A stretch of DNA of 64,000 bases from Fallopia convolvulus. Its lineage: Eukaryota > Streptophyta > Magnoliopsida > Caryophyllales > Polygonaceae. The position numbers and the translations under genes are program-made. Numbering within the stretch: position 1 is the stretch's first letter; every line of letters starts with the position of its first letter. The stretch is from assembly GCA_964016875.1 (NCBI GenBank), contig OZ024735.1, forward strand, positions 13,679,699-13,743,698. Direction: 5' to 3'. Below, piece after piece: positions 54,084 through 64,000 of this stretch. A model generated the notes under the pieces. It had not been told where the DNA came from, searched no databases, and worked only from the letters and a program-made list of their open reading frames with translations.

Positions 54084-55580
54084 TGTTGGGAGGGTGATTT
54101 GACAACAAATAAAATTTATAGTCAAGACCCCGCTGAGTATAGCGAAGTCACGATCGTTCCACGGGAAGCACTGTTGTTTGTCTATCAAACTACTAAAAAA
54201 ACAAACCAAAACAACACAAAACACCTACGACCAACCTCGTTAACGACTTTGTCAGGGTCGTTAACGAACCGGGATAAGTCTACGGAAATACACACTAACG
54301 ACTTCAACTCAGGTTCAGTACCGAGGCAACGAACTCAGTAACGAATGGGATCGAAGATAAACTCAAATAAGATTAAAAATCTAGGACAAGGGTTACCACA
54401 ACATAGCTATGCATATAAACTCGTAAGAGGATAAAGATCATGCCTTAAAGAAGATAAATTCATCAACTCTCGCTGATTAGCAAGCAAATCAATTAATTCT
54501 CATAAATCAATTCACTCAATCACTTGTTTTTGACCCAAAGCTCGAAACTTTCGTAATTGAACAATATCAACATTCAAGTTAATAACTTTCTCTTTCGACC
54601 AAGTTAAGAACTCAAATTACCTCGACTATCATCTAGGCATAAGCACAACAAGCAATCTAAAAATAGATAAAAGACATTCAACACATCAACTTACTCATCA
54701 AACCATGCATAACTATGTCGGGCTTCAACCCCGACCCTAGATAGGAAAACTAATCACTACTCATAATAATAAAGCAAACAACTTCAATAAGAGAAAACAT
54801 TGAAATAAAAAACTACTTTAAATTACAATGAAAAATATCGTCTTACAATATCTCGAAGAAACCGAAAACAAACAAGACAACACGAGCTAACGAACTGATT
54901 GACGATCCAACTCTCTCTCTCTCTCGAGATCGACTTGGCTCGATATCCTTCCCACCCGACTTCTCTCGTTCGGCTCCCCTAGAATCGTCTCTCTCTCTCT
55001 CCCTCTAAGCTAGAAAAGAAGGGTATTTATACTAATAAAGCTATCTAATAAAAAGGCTAGAAGATAAAAACTTACCTAAAAGATAGAAACTAACTCTAAC
55101 AAGATAGAAAGATAAAATAAAAAGATAGCAAGACATAAAACATAAAATATAATAACCCTAAAACTTCATAAAAAACCCTAACGACACGGAATTATCAAGA
55201 TAGATTTCCGCAGAGGGTCGGTAGATATCACAAAGAACTCTCGAAAAATTCTATCTCTAAGCCTCGTTAACGACCCTTCACAGCTTCGTTAACGAGCCTA
55301 GATTTCCTCTTCTTCAACTCTTTAACTCTAAAAGCCTGGACTTCGACTCCTTTTTCTTCATATTCTTCTGTCTTCCACCATAGTACTCCAATTCAGCTCC
55401 AAAAAGCGCTCCTTCCTTGCTCAAAACCTACAAAAAGACACAAAACGGAGTATCTTCCATACTTTTCACAAAATATGCAAACTCATCCAAAAACACACAA
55501 AACTAACCCTAAAACTATTAAAACTAAACCAAACAAACTAAGAAAACACACTAAAAACTAGACCAAAAACATGAATATCA
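54084..55580 (-). repeat. Ath3 3' LTR
   Basis: The inner end CATGAATATCA at 55580 precedes the purine tract (plus AATACCCCATAC). The outer end is approximate. A minus-strand TATAAATA is at about 55023-55031. Four GTTAAC words sit in the LTR (54239, 54261, 55265, 55288). The length of about 1.5 kb is close to the AthNA2 LTRs. Confidence 0.7.
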
Positions 55581-55593
55581 AAATACCCCATAC
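55581..55593 (-). other. Ath3 polypurine tract
   Basis: The plus strand AAATACCCCATAC gives GTATGGGGTATTT on the minus strand, directly inside the LTR. The MITE starts only four bases further on. Confidence 0.7.
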
Positions 55594-55596
55594 TTA

Positions 55597-55988
55597 GGCT
55601 CCGTTCGTTAGAGTTGAAATGGGAGTTGAAATGAGTTTATGTAGTTGAAATGAAAGAAAATTCAACTACATGGGTGTTCGGGTGTGGTAGTTGAAATGCG
55701 TTTATACTAGTTGACACTAGTTGAAATTCCGCAAAAAAAATAAGGTGGGTGGTAGGACCTTATGGAGTTGAAATGCGTTTATTTAAAGTAGTTGAAATTT
55801 AATTTAACCTTTTTACTATCTTTTTCAACTCTCATAAACTACTACTTTCCCAAACACTATATAGGTTATATAAAATATAAACAACTCATTTCAACTACTA
55901 ATTTCAGCACATAATTTCAACATCAACTACATCAGCATCAACTACATCAGCATCAACTCATATAAGTACATCGTTGCCGAACGGAGCC
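55597..55988. mobile_element. Harbinger/Tourist-like MITE, 392 bp, TSD TTA
   Basis: The terminal inverted repeat GGCTCCGTTCG...CGAACGGAGCC is flanked by TTA at 55594-55596 and 55989-55991. Removing it restores CCCCATACTTAGACTTGCTTG, the usual Ath3-type sequence. Terminal GGC...CGTT ends and a TTA duplication are typical of PIF/Harbinger MITEs. The interior repeats AGTTGAAATG-type strings and has no ORF. Confidence 0.93.
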
Positions 55989-55991
55989 TTA

Positions 55992-57600
55992 GACTTGCTT
56001 GTCCTCAAGCAATCACTAAACAATAATCAAAACCAAACAATCATACTCATCAAGCTAATAGCCATCATCTAAAAAGCAACTTCAACACATAGAAGAAAAT
56101 AACAAATGACTATCAATGTCATCACACATATATGCACCAAATAGACATAAGTAAATATAATCCAACCTCACAAGGGATAATGTGTGTTTCTCTCAACTCT
56201 CAAGTGTTTATGCTTATAAATTCAATCTCTCAACTCATATTATATACAAAACTCATAGAAATTGGAACTTACATCACCAAACTCTCCACCTAAGATTTGT
56301 CAAAACAAGCAAAAATCATCAAGAGAACTTAGGCTCAATGAAAAACTTCATAGAAGCTTTCATTCGGACGGGTTGTAATGGGGCTTGGTAAAAACAATAA
56401 GGGGTGGAAATATTTTGGTCATGTGGTGCTAATAATATCCGGGAATCAAAGACTCCTAAAAACTCACACATAAACACCAAAACTCTCATACAAACAATAC
56501 CAAACTCACTCTTCATTATGCACTTTTAATTTCACTCACCCAACATATCCTAGAAAGTCTGATAAAATAACTCAAAAGAATTTTTGGTTTGTCTTTAAAC
56601 ACAAATGCACATCTTACTTCTCTTCCTTTTTCTTATTTCCTTCAACTCTCTGTTTTTCTTGCTTGCTTGCTTGCGCGGCCTCGTTAACGAACCAGCAGGG
56701 TCGTTAACCGAGCTTCATCGTGTACACTTCTTTCACCCTTTTTCCAACAAATTTTCTTTTGTGCATCCTTTATTATTAAGAGATCTTTCTTTTTATAAAA
56801 TAAAACAAGAGACTTCCAATCTACCCTTCCCAACAATCCCTAAATTCAAAATCAATTATAACATCTCACTCAACAAAACTAACCTTTCCAAACTAAGTCC
56901 TAATCCCCGGATAGGGTCAAGCTTATCTCGGCTAGGGAACAATTTTGTGGAGCTAAAAATAAAAGGCTTAAAGGCTCAAATTGGCTTCAAAAAGAGGAAT
57001 AACGAAGGGTAGATATGGATAAGTAGGGCTTATGAAAAAGTTCTCTATCATATGATCTTCACAAGTAATGAACTATAAATCTTATATAGGTCTCAAGTAA
57101 TAGATATTCATCACAATTCCTAGAGATAATATGCATATAGAGAGTAAATCACACAAGAAAAGAAGAGGGATTTTTTATGTTCTCCCTATAAGGCCAAAAA
57201 TAACTCACAAGGTAATTATTTTGTTGGATTGCATCACTTATGCTAAAAGGTATACATGCTCAATTTCATCATAAGCTATTCCTTCATAAACACAACTTCA
57301 AAACAAGAATCAGGCTATACTATCAAATACATGCTTGCAAGGAATTATATGATCATGCTAGCAACTACTATCATAGAACCATAAGAAAAAGGGTATCTAT
57401 CAATTCTAAAACTCTTTTTTTTTTTTATGAAACAAAGAACTACTCAAAACACAAAAGACACTAGACAAACAAGACACTAAGTTTTCTATCCTTTCCCACC
57501 CCATACTTAAAATTACAATGTTCCCACTGTAATAAAAATAAGAAGAAGAAAAGAAAAGAAAACGAAAGAAAAAGTTACAAGATCTTGAAAGCATAAAAGA
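55992..57600 (-). other. Ath3 3' noncoding region
   Basis: It is AT-rich with CCCCATACTTAAAATTAC at 57501, T tracts (56600-56650, 57415-57425) and two GTTAAC words at about 56686 and 56704. A segment at 56370-56450 (GGTCATGTGGTGCTAAT... ATCCGGG) matches the layout of AthNA2 near 22970. No ORF is supported. Confidence 0.5.
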
Positions 57601-57620
57601 AAACAACTCTTCAAATTGAA

Positions 57621-59170
57621 TCAGCGCCCAGGTGGTGAAAACTGGCGCTCAAAGTTCTCCATGAATTCATACATCGTCCTCCAACGCTTTGCATCGTCCA
57701 CCTCCCTCTGATGGTGCCTCGCATCCTCGATTGCCATGCGAGTAGAATAGACACTCTCCCATCTATCCATCCTCTGATGAATATGTGTCTGCTGAAGGTT
57801 AAGCTGCTGCATCTGAGATAAAAGATCTTCGGCCCATGGAGGCGGGACACTCGATCCAGTGTACTCGGGCTGAGGAGGTGGTTGGTAGTGGGGCTGGAAG
57901 TGGTCTTGAAAAAGTACCGGATTGTAAGGCATGATACCATAAGAATGCGGGTCGTTTGGTTGCTGCGGGGGTCGTTACCGACGTTGTGAGCCTCGGTAGG
58001 AGCATCGGTAGAAGCCTCGAAGTGGTCATTAACGACCCGGGCGGGCTCGTTAACGAAGATATTGTTGCCCAGAATTTCTGTATCGAGGTCATCTTCCTCG
58101 ATGTCGAGCTCTTCTGTACCTCCCTCGGTAGCTTCTTCGGTCTCCTCTTCATCTTCCATCTCTTCTCCCTCTCTTTCAAACCAGGACTCACATGGCCGGA
58201 GTTTTAACTCATCTTGCGGCTTGGCCTCTAACGGGAATGCATGCCCCGTCCATGCCTCATACCAATTCGGTACGTAAAGGAGCTCTAGCTTATCTAGGGT
58301 GGGTGCAACATCTCGGCCTTGAACTTTTGTGGTGTACCCATCCCGACCCTGAGTAAAAATACCGGAGCTAAACCAATAGTTCCTGTTGAGCAATTGAGCG
58401 TGGGACGATGTGTAGAGGGTGAGATCAACTCCAAGATTGGTTGCCAAGAGACTAAATAAGTTTCCGCACCATACTTCCTTTGACTTGATCGACTTCTCAA
58501 CATAGTATAGCCATTCATACCCCAAGTTCAATGGGGCGGGCTCTTAAAAAAGAATGGTGCGGAGGCATGCAACTTCTATCCTTGTCGGCCTGTTCAACTC
58601 TCTTTTAGGCCAGAATGTAGCGGCTAGAACTCGGAGAATGATCCGAAAAATGGGGATGATGCTCGCCCCGGATAGTGCTGCAGCGGAGGGCTCTACTTCC
58701 CCGGTGATGTAGCTCCAAGTCCTTGTCACCTTGTAGTCCTTTAGACTGTAATCTCGAGAAGGATTTGGGAGCTCAAGAATACCATTGAACTCCGCCAAAG
58801 TGAACTCACGGTTCACATTACCGAGCCTGAATCTGATTCGTCCTTCCGAAGTCTTTGTCGGGAATCTTGTCTCAAGAATGGCTAGGAACTCGGATGTGAG
58901 AGCCGAGAAGTGTGGAACATTCTCCTTCTTCAACAAGTTAGGCACACCGAGAATAGCAAAGGACTCCTTGACATCATCATAGATCCTCATTTGCTTAGCG
59001 CTCGACCTCGAGAACAACCTAGTGTAGTGGTCCTTGTCTAGTATGGCGTTGTAGCGGTCCGCTTGTCCTTGAGTGCGCAAGATCACTTTGTCCATGCGGG
59101 GTGGAGATGGGGACCGTTGAGTCCTCTTCTTCTTTTAGGCTCAGGTTGCGGCTCGGCTAGAACTTGCCAT
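57621..59170 (-). pseudogene. Ath3 ATHILA-type ORF downstream of pol (stops and frameshift)
   Basis: The start is the minus-strand ATG at 59170 (MASSSRAAT), followed by TGA and TAA within 12 codons; the frame then stays open from 59095. The domain includes L-D-K-D-H-Y-T-R-L-F, a F-A-I-L-G-V-P block and SALTSEFLAILETRF, as in the ATHILA ORF-1 family. A TAA at 58546-58544 and a shift near 57950 follow. The acidic middle (E-E-E-T-E-E-A-T-E) carries V-N-E-P-A-R-V-V-N-D, written by two GTTAACGA-type words. The end (W-E-S-V-Y... E-N-F-E-R-Q-F) is in another frame, finishing at 57621. In Athila elements this position is called env-like; no function is proven. Confidence 0.72.
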
Positions 59171-60276
59171 GTGGACCTAAAAAGAATACGAATGTTCCAA
59201 GATAAGATCCATACCAATCAATAGACAAGAGACCCCATACTTGGTCTCGAAGTAGCTCTCGGAATGCCTCGTTAACTGCCCAATTGGGGTCGGTAACGGA
59301 TCTGGACTGGTTTTTGGGTTTGATAATACGTAGGGTCGTTAACGAACCTGGGCAGGTCGTTAACGAGCCTGTACGAGAACCAATCGCGGTTTACGAGTGT
59401 AAAATACTCCAAAATTAAGCCATGAATCAAGCATGCATCATTCATATTCCTACGTAAGACACACAATCGGGTATATGCACCCCATACTTGCTCAATTACC
59501 CGTCCCGAACATGCTATAATTGCCCAAGAAACTCATGGTGAAGATCAAACAATTCTAAAACAAGGTAGTTCATGCATTTCGAAATCAAATTTCAATGGAG
59601 AATCAAGCAAGAACAAACCCATAGAAATCAAGATCAACCACTAATATATCAAGGAATAAAATCATTGAGCAACCAAAACATGCCATTCAATCCTCTATAT
59701 GAACAAGATATGAAATTTCGACCCTATAAACCATGAATCATGCAAATATAGAGTTCAGGTTCGTTAACGGAGTAGAGTTCCGAGAGTAGGGTGCCGATGT
59801 GATTTCCGATCGGTGATGAGAAATATCGGTAGGATTTTTGGAGAGCTTAAGCTTTTGGATTGAGGATTTGAGAGTGGAATTTTGGGAGGTTTGGAAGGGT
59901 TTTATAGGAGAGGGCTAGAGCTAGGGGAAGGATGAAAAGGGGCGGCACAATGGGTAAAGATAGAAGATAGATTAGGTTAAAATTTCTTACCTCCCGTTTT
60001 ACCAATTCGGGTCGCCGAACTGGGTCGTTAACAACTATGGGTGGGGTCGTTAATGAGCCTCCGTAGCCCTTTTTTGAGTGATTTCAGAGCTCAACTCCTA
60101 CATCTTGTTAGCTAAAAACTATTCTATCTTGCTACCCTAAAAACTACTTACTAAAACTCAAAAGAAAACTAGGAAAAAGATTAAAAAGAAAAGAAGGAAA
60201 ACTAAACTATACTAAAAGCGGGTTGCCTCCCGTAAGCGCTATTTTTAACGTCGTCAGCCCGACGTACTTACCTTGG
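59171..60276 (-). other. Ath3 spacer between integrase and ATHILA-type ORF
   Basis: It is noncoding. It contains the conserved GGGTTGCCTCCCGTAAGCGC block at 60219-60262, CCCCATACTTG at 59482 and several GTTAAC-type words (59269, 59339, 59357, 59763, 60027). It may carry splice signals for the downstream ORF. Confidence 0.5.
60219..60262 (-). other. Conserved noncoding block in Ath3 (shared with AthNA1 and AthNA2)
   Basis: GGGTTGCCTCCCGTAAGCGC is followed by TTTTTAACGTCGTCAG. The copies in AthNA1 (3201-3245) and AthNA2 (23908-23942) are diverged but keep the GGNTTGCCT core and the A-A-N-G-C spacing. Confidence 0.65.
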
Positions 60277-61416
60277 CTAATCCAACGTTGTAAGAGCCAT
60301 AGTGACTCTAATATCTTCATCCGGGTCGGGTTGCTCATGAAACTTTTTCAATCGGTGGCCATTAACTTTGAAAATTGTGCCTTGGTTATCGATCAACTCT
60401 ACCGCACCGTGGGGATAGATGTGATGAACCACGAATGGCCCGCTCCATCTTATCCTTAGCTTCCCTTGGAATAAACGGAGTCTAGAGTTGAAAAGAAGTA
60501 CCTTATTGCCAACCTCATAGGTTTTGGGCACCAGTTTCTGATCATGCCACCGCTTGGTGCGCTCTTTGTAAATTTCAGCATTTTCATACGCCTTAAGCCT
60601 CAACTCCTCTAGTGCTTGCAAGTCCATGAATCGTTTTGCTCCAGCTGCGTTGAGGTTCATGTTGAGCTCCTTAAGAGCCCATAATGCTTTATGCTCCATC
60701 TCAACCGGTAAATGGCATGCCTTGCCATACACTAGATTATAGGGAGTGGTGCGTAGAGGCGTCTTGTATGTTGTCCTATATGCCCATGGCACGTCATCCA
60801 ATTTAGAAGACCAATCCTTCCTAGAACGGGATACTGTCTTTTCCAATATGCTCTTTATCTTCCTGTTTGAAACTTCAACTTGGCCACTAGTTTGGGGATG
60901 ATATGGTGTTGCCACCCGATGTGATACCCCATACTTAGCCAAAAGTGCTTCAAAGCTCCGCTCAATGAAATGAGATCCACCATCACTAATGAGGACTCTT
61001 GGAACGCCAAACCTGGGAAAAATGTTAGTCTTAATAAACTTGGCCACGGTTTTAGCGTCATTGGTCCTTGTTGCAACGGCCTCCACCCACTTAGAGACAT
61101 AATCGACCGCTACTAGGATATACTTGTAGGGGCCTGATGCGGGAAAAGGTCCCATGAAGTCTATGCCCCATACGTCGAATAACTCGACCTCTAGTATCCC
61201 AGTCAGCGGGTTCTCATGTCTCCAAGTGATGTTGCCCGAGCGTTGGCATTCATCACATGTTGTCACATAAGCATGTACATCTATAAACATGGTCGGCCAG
61301 TAGAGACCACTTTGAAGAATCTTCGTCGTGGTTTTGAATCCTTTTGCATGGCCTCCGGTAGGAAGTGTGTGACATTGACGGATCATGTCTCTACCTCCTC
61401 TTCTGGGACACAACAT
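60277..61416 (-). pseudogene. Ath3 integrase
   Basis: A minus-strand frame of 379 codons, unbroken to L-T-T-L-D and a stop at 60277. It has the HHCC zinc finger (H-T-L-P-T-G-G-H then CDECQRSGN), the catalytic triad D in VWGIDFMGPFP, D in LISDGGSHF, E in S-G-Q-V-E-V-S-N, and a C-terminal G-N-K-V-L-L-F-N-S-R-L beta-barrel. It is separated from the RNase H frame by a shift at about 61390, just before the zinc finger. The domain itself is complete, which makes it the best-preserved Ath3 enzyme. Confidence 0.9.
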
Positions 61417-62610
61417 CTAAAGAGGTGATCACTTCCTTGCTTGAACAAGTAAGGATCATCCCAATAGTACTGTTTTACATCGTGGAGGAACTTCTTTTTG
61501 TTTTGTGGGGTTAGTCCCTCGGGGATTACGCCTCCTACAAGATAGTTAGCAAAATCCGTGAACCAAGGGGCTTTTGACCCTCTAACAACATGAATTGACG
61601 TAAAAGAAGTAGAAGCAGCAGGAGAGGAAGGGATTGAACCGAATTGAATGGGTTCTGGTTCAGAAATCTTACCTGACCAGGACGTCACTGAACCTGTGTG
61701 GGTCGTTAACGACCCTGGAGCTGTAATATTATCCTCGGTGACGACCTCCCGTGGCATAGTAACGAACTGCTTGACTGTTGTGTCGATGTACTTTGGGTCT
61801 TTGCCTTTGTGATCTATGCATTCCAGCCTCGGTGCCTCGTTAACGACCCCTTCGGGGTCGATGACGAGGGTCTTGTTGAGTTCGACCTCGTTCAGCATGA
61901 GGTGTTCGTCTGGTCTGGAATCATTTATTGGCACTTCATTGTTGGATTCGGTGATATGCTCAACCGACAATCTGGATAGGTGGTCCGCCACTAGGTTTTC
62001 TGCTCCCTTCTTATCTCTTATTTCATGATCAAATTCCTGCAGTTAGAGCATCCAACGAAGAAACCTAGGCTTGGCATCCTTTTTGGCCATTAGGTATCTA
62101 ACAGCCTCATGGTCAGTATAAACAATCACTTTTGATCCAACAAGGTAGGACCGGAATTTTTCAAAAGCAAATACCACAGAAAGGAACTCCTTATCTGTTG
62201 TGGTATACTTACTCTGCGCCTCATCCAGCGTCTTACTGGCGTAGTAGATGGCGTGGAGTTTCTTATCCTTCCGTTGTCCCAAGATACATAATCTCAAAGG
62301 GTAGTGTCCAATCTGGGGACTGCATAATAGGGGCGGACACGAGGGCTGCTCTTAACCTGTAAAATGCTTCAAGACATTCTGGAGACAGCTCAAACATTAC
62401 ATCTTTCATTAGTAAGTTAGTCAAAGGTTTAGCTATCTTAGAAAAATCCTGAATAAAGCGTCTATAAAAACCAGCATGCCTTAGGAAACTCCTAATGTCT
62501 TTTACAGAAGAGGGAGGAGGTAGTTTTTCAATAAGCTCAATTTTTGCTTTATCTGCTTCTATCCCTCTCTTAGAGACAAGATGTCCTAGCACTATCCCCT
62601 CTTGAACCAT
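61383..62610 (-). pseudogene. Ath3 RNase H and RNase H-integrase linker (degenerate)
   Basis: The frame 62610-62263 gives the RT thumb (R-S-F-L-R-H-A-G-F-Y-R-R-F) up to P-F-E-I-M. There the expected C-D-A-S-D-Y-A stretch with the first catalytic Asp is gone, and the next frame (62297) resumes at L-G-Q-R-K-D-K-K-L-H-A-I-Y-Y-A-S-K-T-L. A TAA at 62045-62043 is followed by the in-frame D-H-L-S-R-L segment and a long linker to 61383. The linker carries V-V-N-E and S-L-T-T peptides encoded by GTTAAC words. RNase H cannot be active. Confidence 0.85.
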
Positions 62611-62624
62611 GAAATGGCATTTTC

Positions 62625-64000
62625 CTAGTTTAACACAAGATTGGTTTCTTCACATCTTTTAAGCACACGTGCAAGGTTAGCAAGACAATCATCGAATGAA
62701 GAACCATAAACAAAAAAATCATCCATAAAGATCTCTACAATCTCCTCTATCTTATCTGAAAAAATGGCCATCATGCACCTTTGAAAGGTGGCGGGGGCGT
62801 TGCAAAGCCCGAATGGCATTCTTTTATATGCAAAAGTTCCATAGAGACATGTAAAGGTAGTCTTCTCCTGGTCATCAGGATGAATGGGAATCTGCCAAAA
62901 ACCTCTATAGCCATCTAAGTAACAGAAATAATCATGTTGGGCTAAGCGTTCTAACACTTGATCAATGAAAGGAAGCGGAAAATAATCTTTTCTAGTAGCA
63001 CTATTAAGCTTCCTATAATCAATGCACATCCTCCAACTGGTGGTGGTCCTAGTTGGAATAAGCTTTCCCTTTTCATTTTCTATGACAGTCATTCCCCCCT
63101 TTTTTGGGAGTACATGGACCGGACTCACCCATTGGCTGTCCGATATAGGAAATATGATCCCAGTATCAAGTAATTTAATGATTTCCTTTTTGACCACATC
63201 CTTCATGTTAGGATTTAACCAACGTTGATGCTCTGTAGTGGGTTTATGATTATCCTCCATGTATATCCTATGCATGCAAAGAGAAGGGGATATGCCAGTT
63301 ATATCATCTAGGGAGTAGCCTATGGCTTTTCTATGTATCCTAAGCACATTCAACAGTTTCTCTACTTCCTCATCTTTTAATTTAGCATTGACGATGACAG
63401 GAAAAGTAGAATTAGGACCAAGGAATTCATACCTGAGGGATTTCGGAAGAGGTTTAAGTGTTGGAGAAGGTTCAACTGGGATTAGAATCGGTTCTTCTGG
63501 CTCCGTCTTCAACACTTCTTCAAGGTATTCAAATGCTGAAATTTCATTGTCTTCGGCCAGGGTCGTTAACGATGTTGATGGAGTCGTTAACGAGCTTATC
63601 TCTTCTGCCAGGAGAATCGATATTGAAGTTGGGATGTTCGTTACCAAAACTGCAGGGGCTATCTCAGCCCATCTTTGACCGGAAAATTCATGGTTTGACA
63701 CCAATCTTCCAACAGGGTCTCCACATTCGATAATCTCATTGTGGGTGTAGAGCATCTTGACTTCGGCTCTATCGGTCTCCTTCATTGACTGTTTGAACCA
63801 AAATTCTGTCACCTCATCCCCAATTTCGAAAGTTAGGAGTCCCCTCCTAACATCAATTATGGCTCCAGCTGTGGCGAGGAACGGTCTCCCCAAGATAATA
63901 GGAACTATCGAGTCTTCGGGCATTGCCATAACTATGAAATCATTTGGAACAAAGAATTTGCCCACTTGAACCGGAAAGTCTTCTACAACCCCTGTTGGTT
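62625..64000 (-). pseudogene. Ath3 protease end and reverse transcriptase (partial at window edge)
   Basis: The frame is open from the window edge to 62625. It begins inside the protease (IILGRPFLATAGAIIDVRRG), then an acidic linker including S-S-L-T-T-P-S-T-S-L-T-T (63600-63560, two GTTAAC words), then RT with W-V-S-P-V-H-V-L-P-K-K-G, RMCIDYRKLN, MPFGLCNAPATFQRCM and the active-site box F-M-D-D. It stops with a TAG plus a 1-base shift directly after N-L-V-L-N, where Athila elements continue W-E-K-C-H-F. Catalytic Asp residues are present in this part. Confidence 0.9.

Larger units (their letters stand above)
54084..64000 (-). mobile_element. Ath3: Athila-lineage Ty3/gypsy retrotransposon, 3' two-thirds
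   Basis: On the minus strand from the window edge: protease end, RT, RNase H, integrase, an ATHILA-type ORF, noncoding 3' region, purine tract and 3' LTR. The RT text (Y-R-G-F-W-Q-I-P-I-H-P-D-D-Q-E-K-T-T-F) and the extra ORF after integrase identify Athila. Gag, primer site and 5' LTR are off the right edge. The outer LTR end at 54084 (TGTTGGGAGG) is inferred from the layout of AthNA2. Confidence 0.88.

Overview
The window is plant nuclear DNA, probably from an angiosperm, and consists almost entirely of nested transposable elements. I find no intact host gene. The evidence for a plant is the element content: two Sirevirus-type Ty1/copia elements, Tat- and Athila-lineage Ty3/gypsy elements, a Cassandra TRIM carrying 5S rRNA sequence, a CACTA (En/Spm) transposon with a TNP2-type transposase, and a Harbinger-like MITE. 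Nearly every reading frame carries stops or frameshifts. Many of the stops look like C-to-T (or G-to-A) changes, as expected of old, methylated repeats. The names Tat1, Tat2, AthNA1, AthNA2, Sire1, Sire2, LTR-D1, LTR-D2 and Ath3 are mine.

Layout. 1-7767 (+): 3' part of a Tat-lineage gypsy element (Tat1) with integrase tail, antisense ORF and 3' LTR. It is split by AthNA1 (1311-5731, minus, TSD CTGGC), a non-autonomous gypsy element. 7768-8416: unassigned AT-rich DNA. 8417-8572 plus 18534-about 18800: a TGTAACACCCC-ended LTR (LTR-D2), split by Sire1 (8573-18533, minus), which itself holds a Cassandra TRIM (11514-12021, TSD AAAGA). 18800-21033: unassigned, with one tandem duplication and a possible gene-start fragment. 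21034-about 30260 (minus): Tat2, a second copy of the Tat family in inverted orientation, split in its LTR by AthNA2 (21162-26683, minus, TSD AGTAA). About 30265-53540 (minus): a degenerate CACTA element with TNP2 and Transposase_24-like genes, split by Sire2 (36266-47119, plus, TSD ATCAC, two LTRs of equal 1058 bp) and by a solo LTR (LTR-D1, 48771-51681, TSD CAGAT). 54084 to the window end (minus): Ath3, an Athila-lineage element with 3' LTR, a MITE (55597-55988, TSD TTA), an ATHILA-type ORF and pol. Its 5' part lies beyond the window.

How the parts relate. AthNA1, AthNA2 and Ath3 share a conserved noncoding block and the same kind of polypurine tract. AthNA1 and AthNA2 also have tRNA-Asp primer sites, so an Ath3-like element plausibly supplied their enzymes.

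The most unusual observation is that five LTR families here are each studded with their own short, mostly self-complementary word, in LTRs, leaders and coding linkers alike: GTTAAC-centred (Ath3), TCTCGACCGAGA (AthNA2), CCGCGNGCGCGG (AthNA1), CAGTGAC/AGTCGNCGACT (Sire1) and GGGAAC/GTTCCC (Sire2). I know of no description of this pattern across families. It is reported as the lead finding, with the caveat that it rests on counting by eye in single copies.
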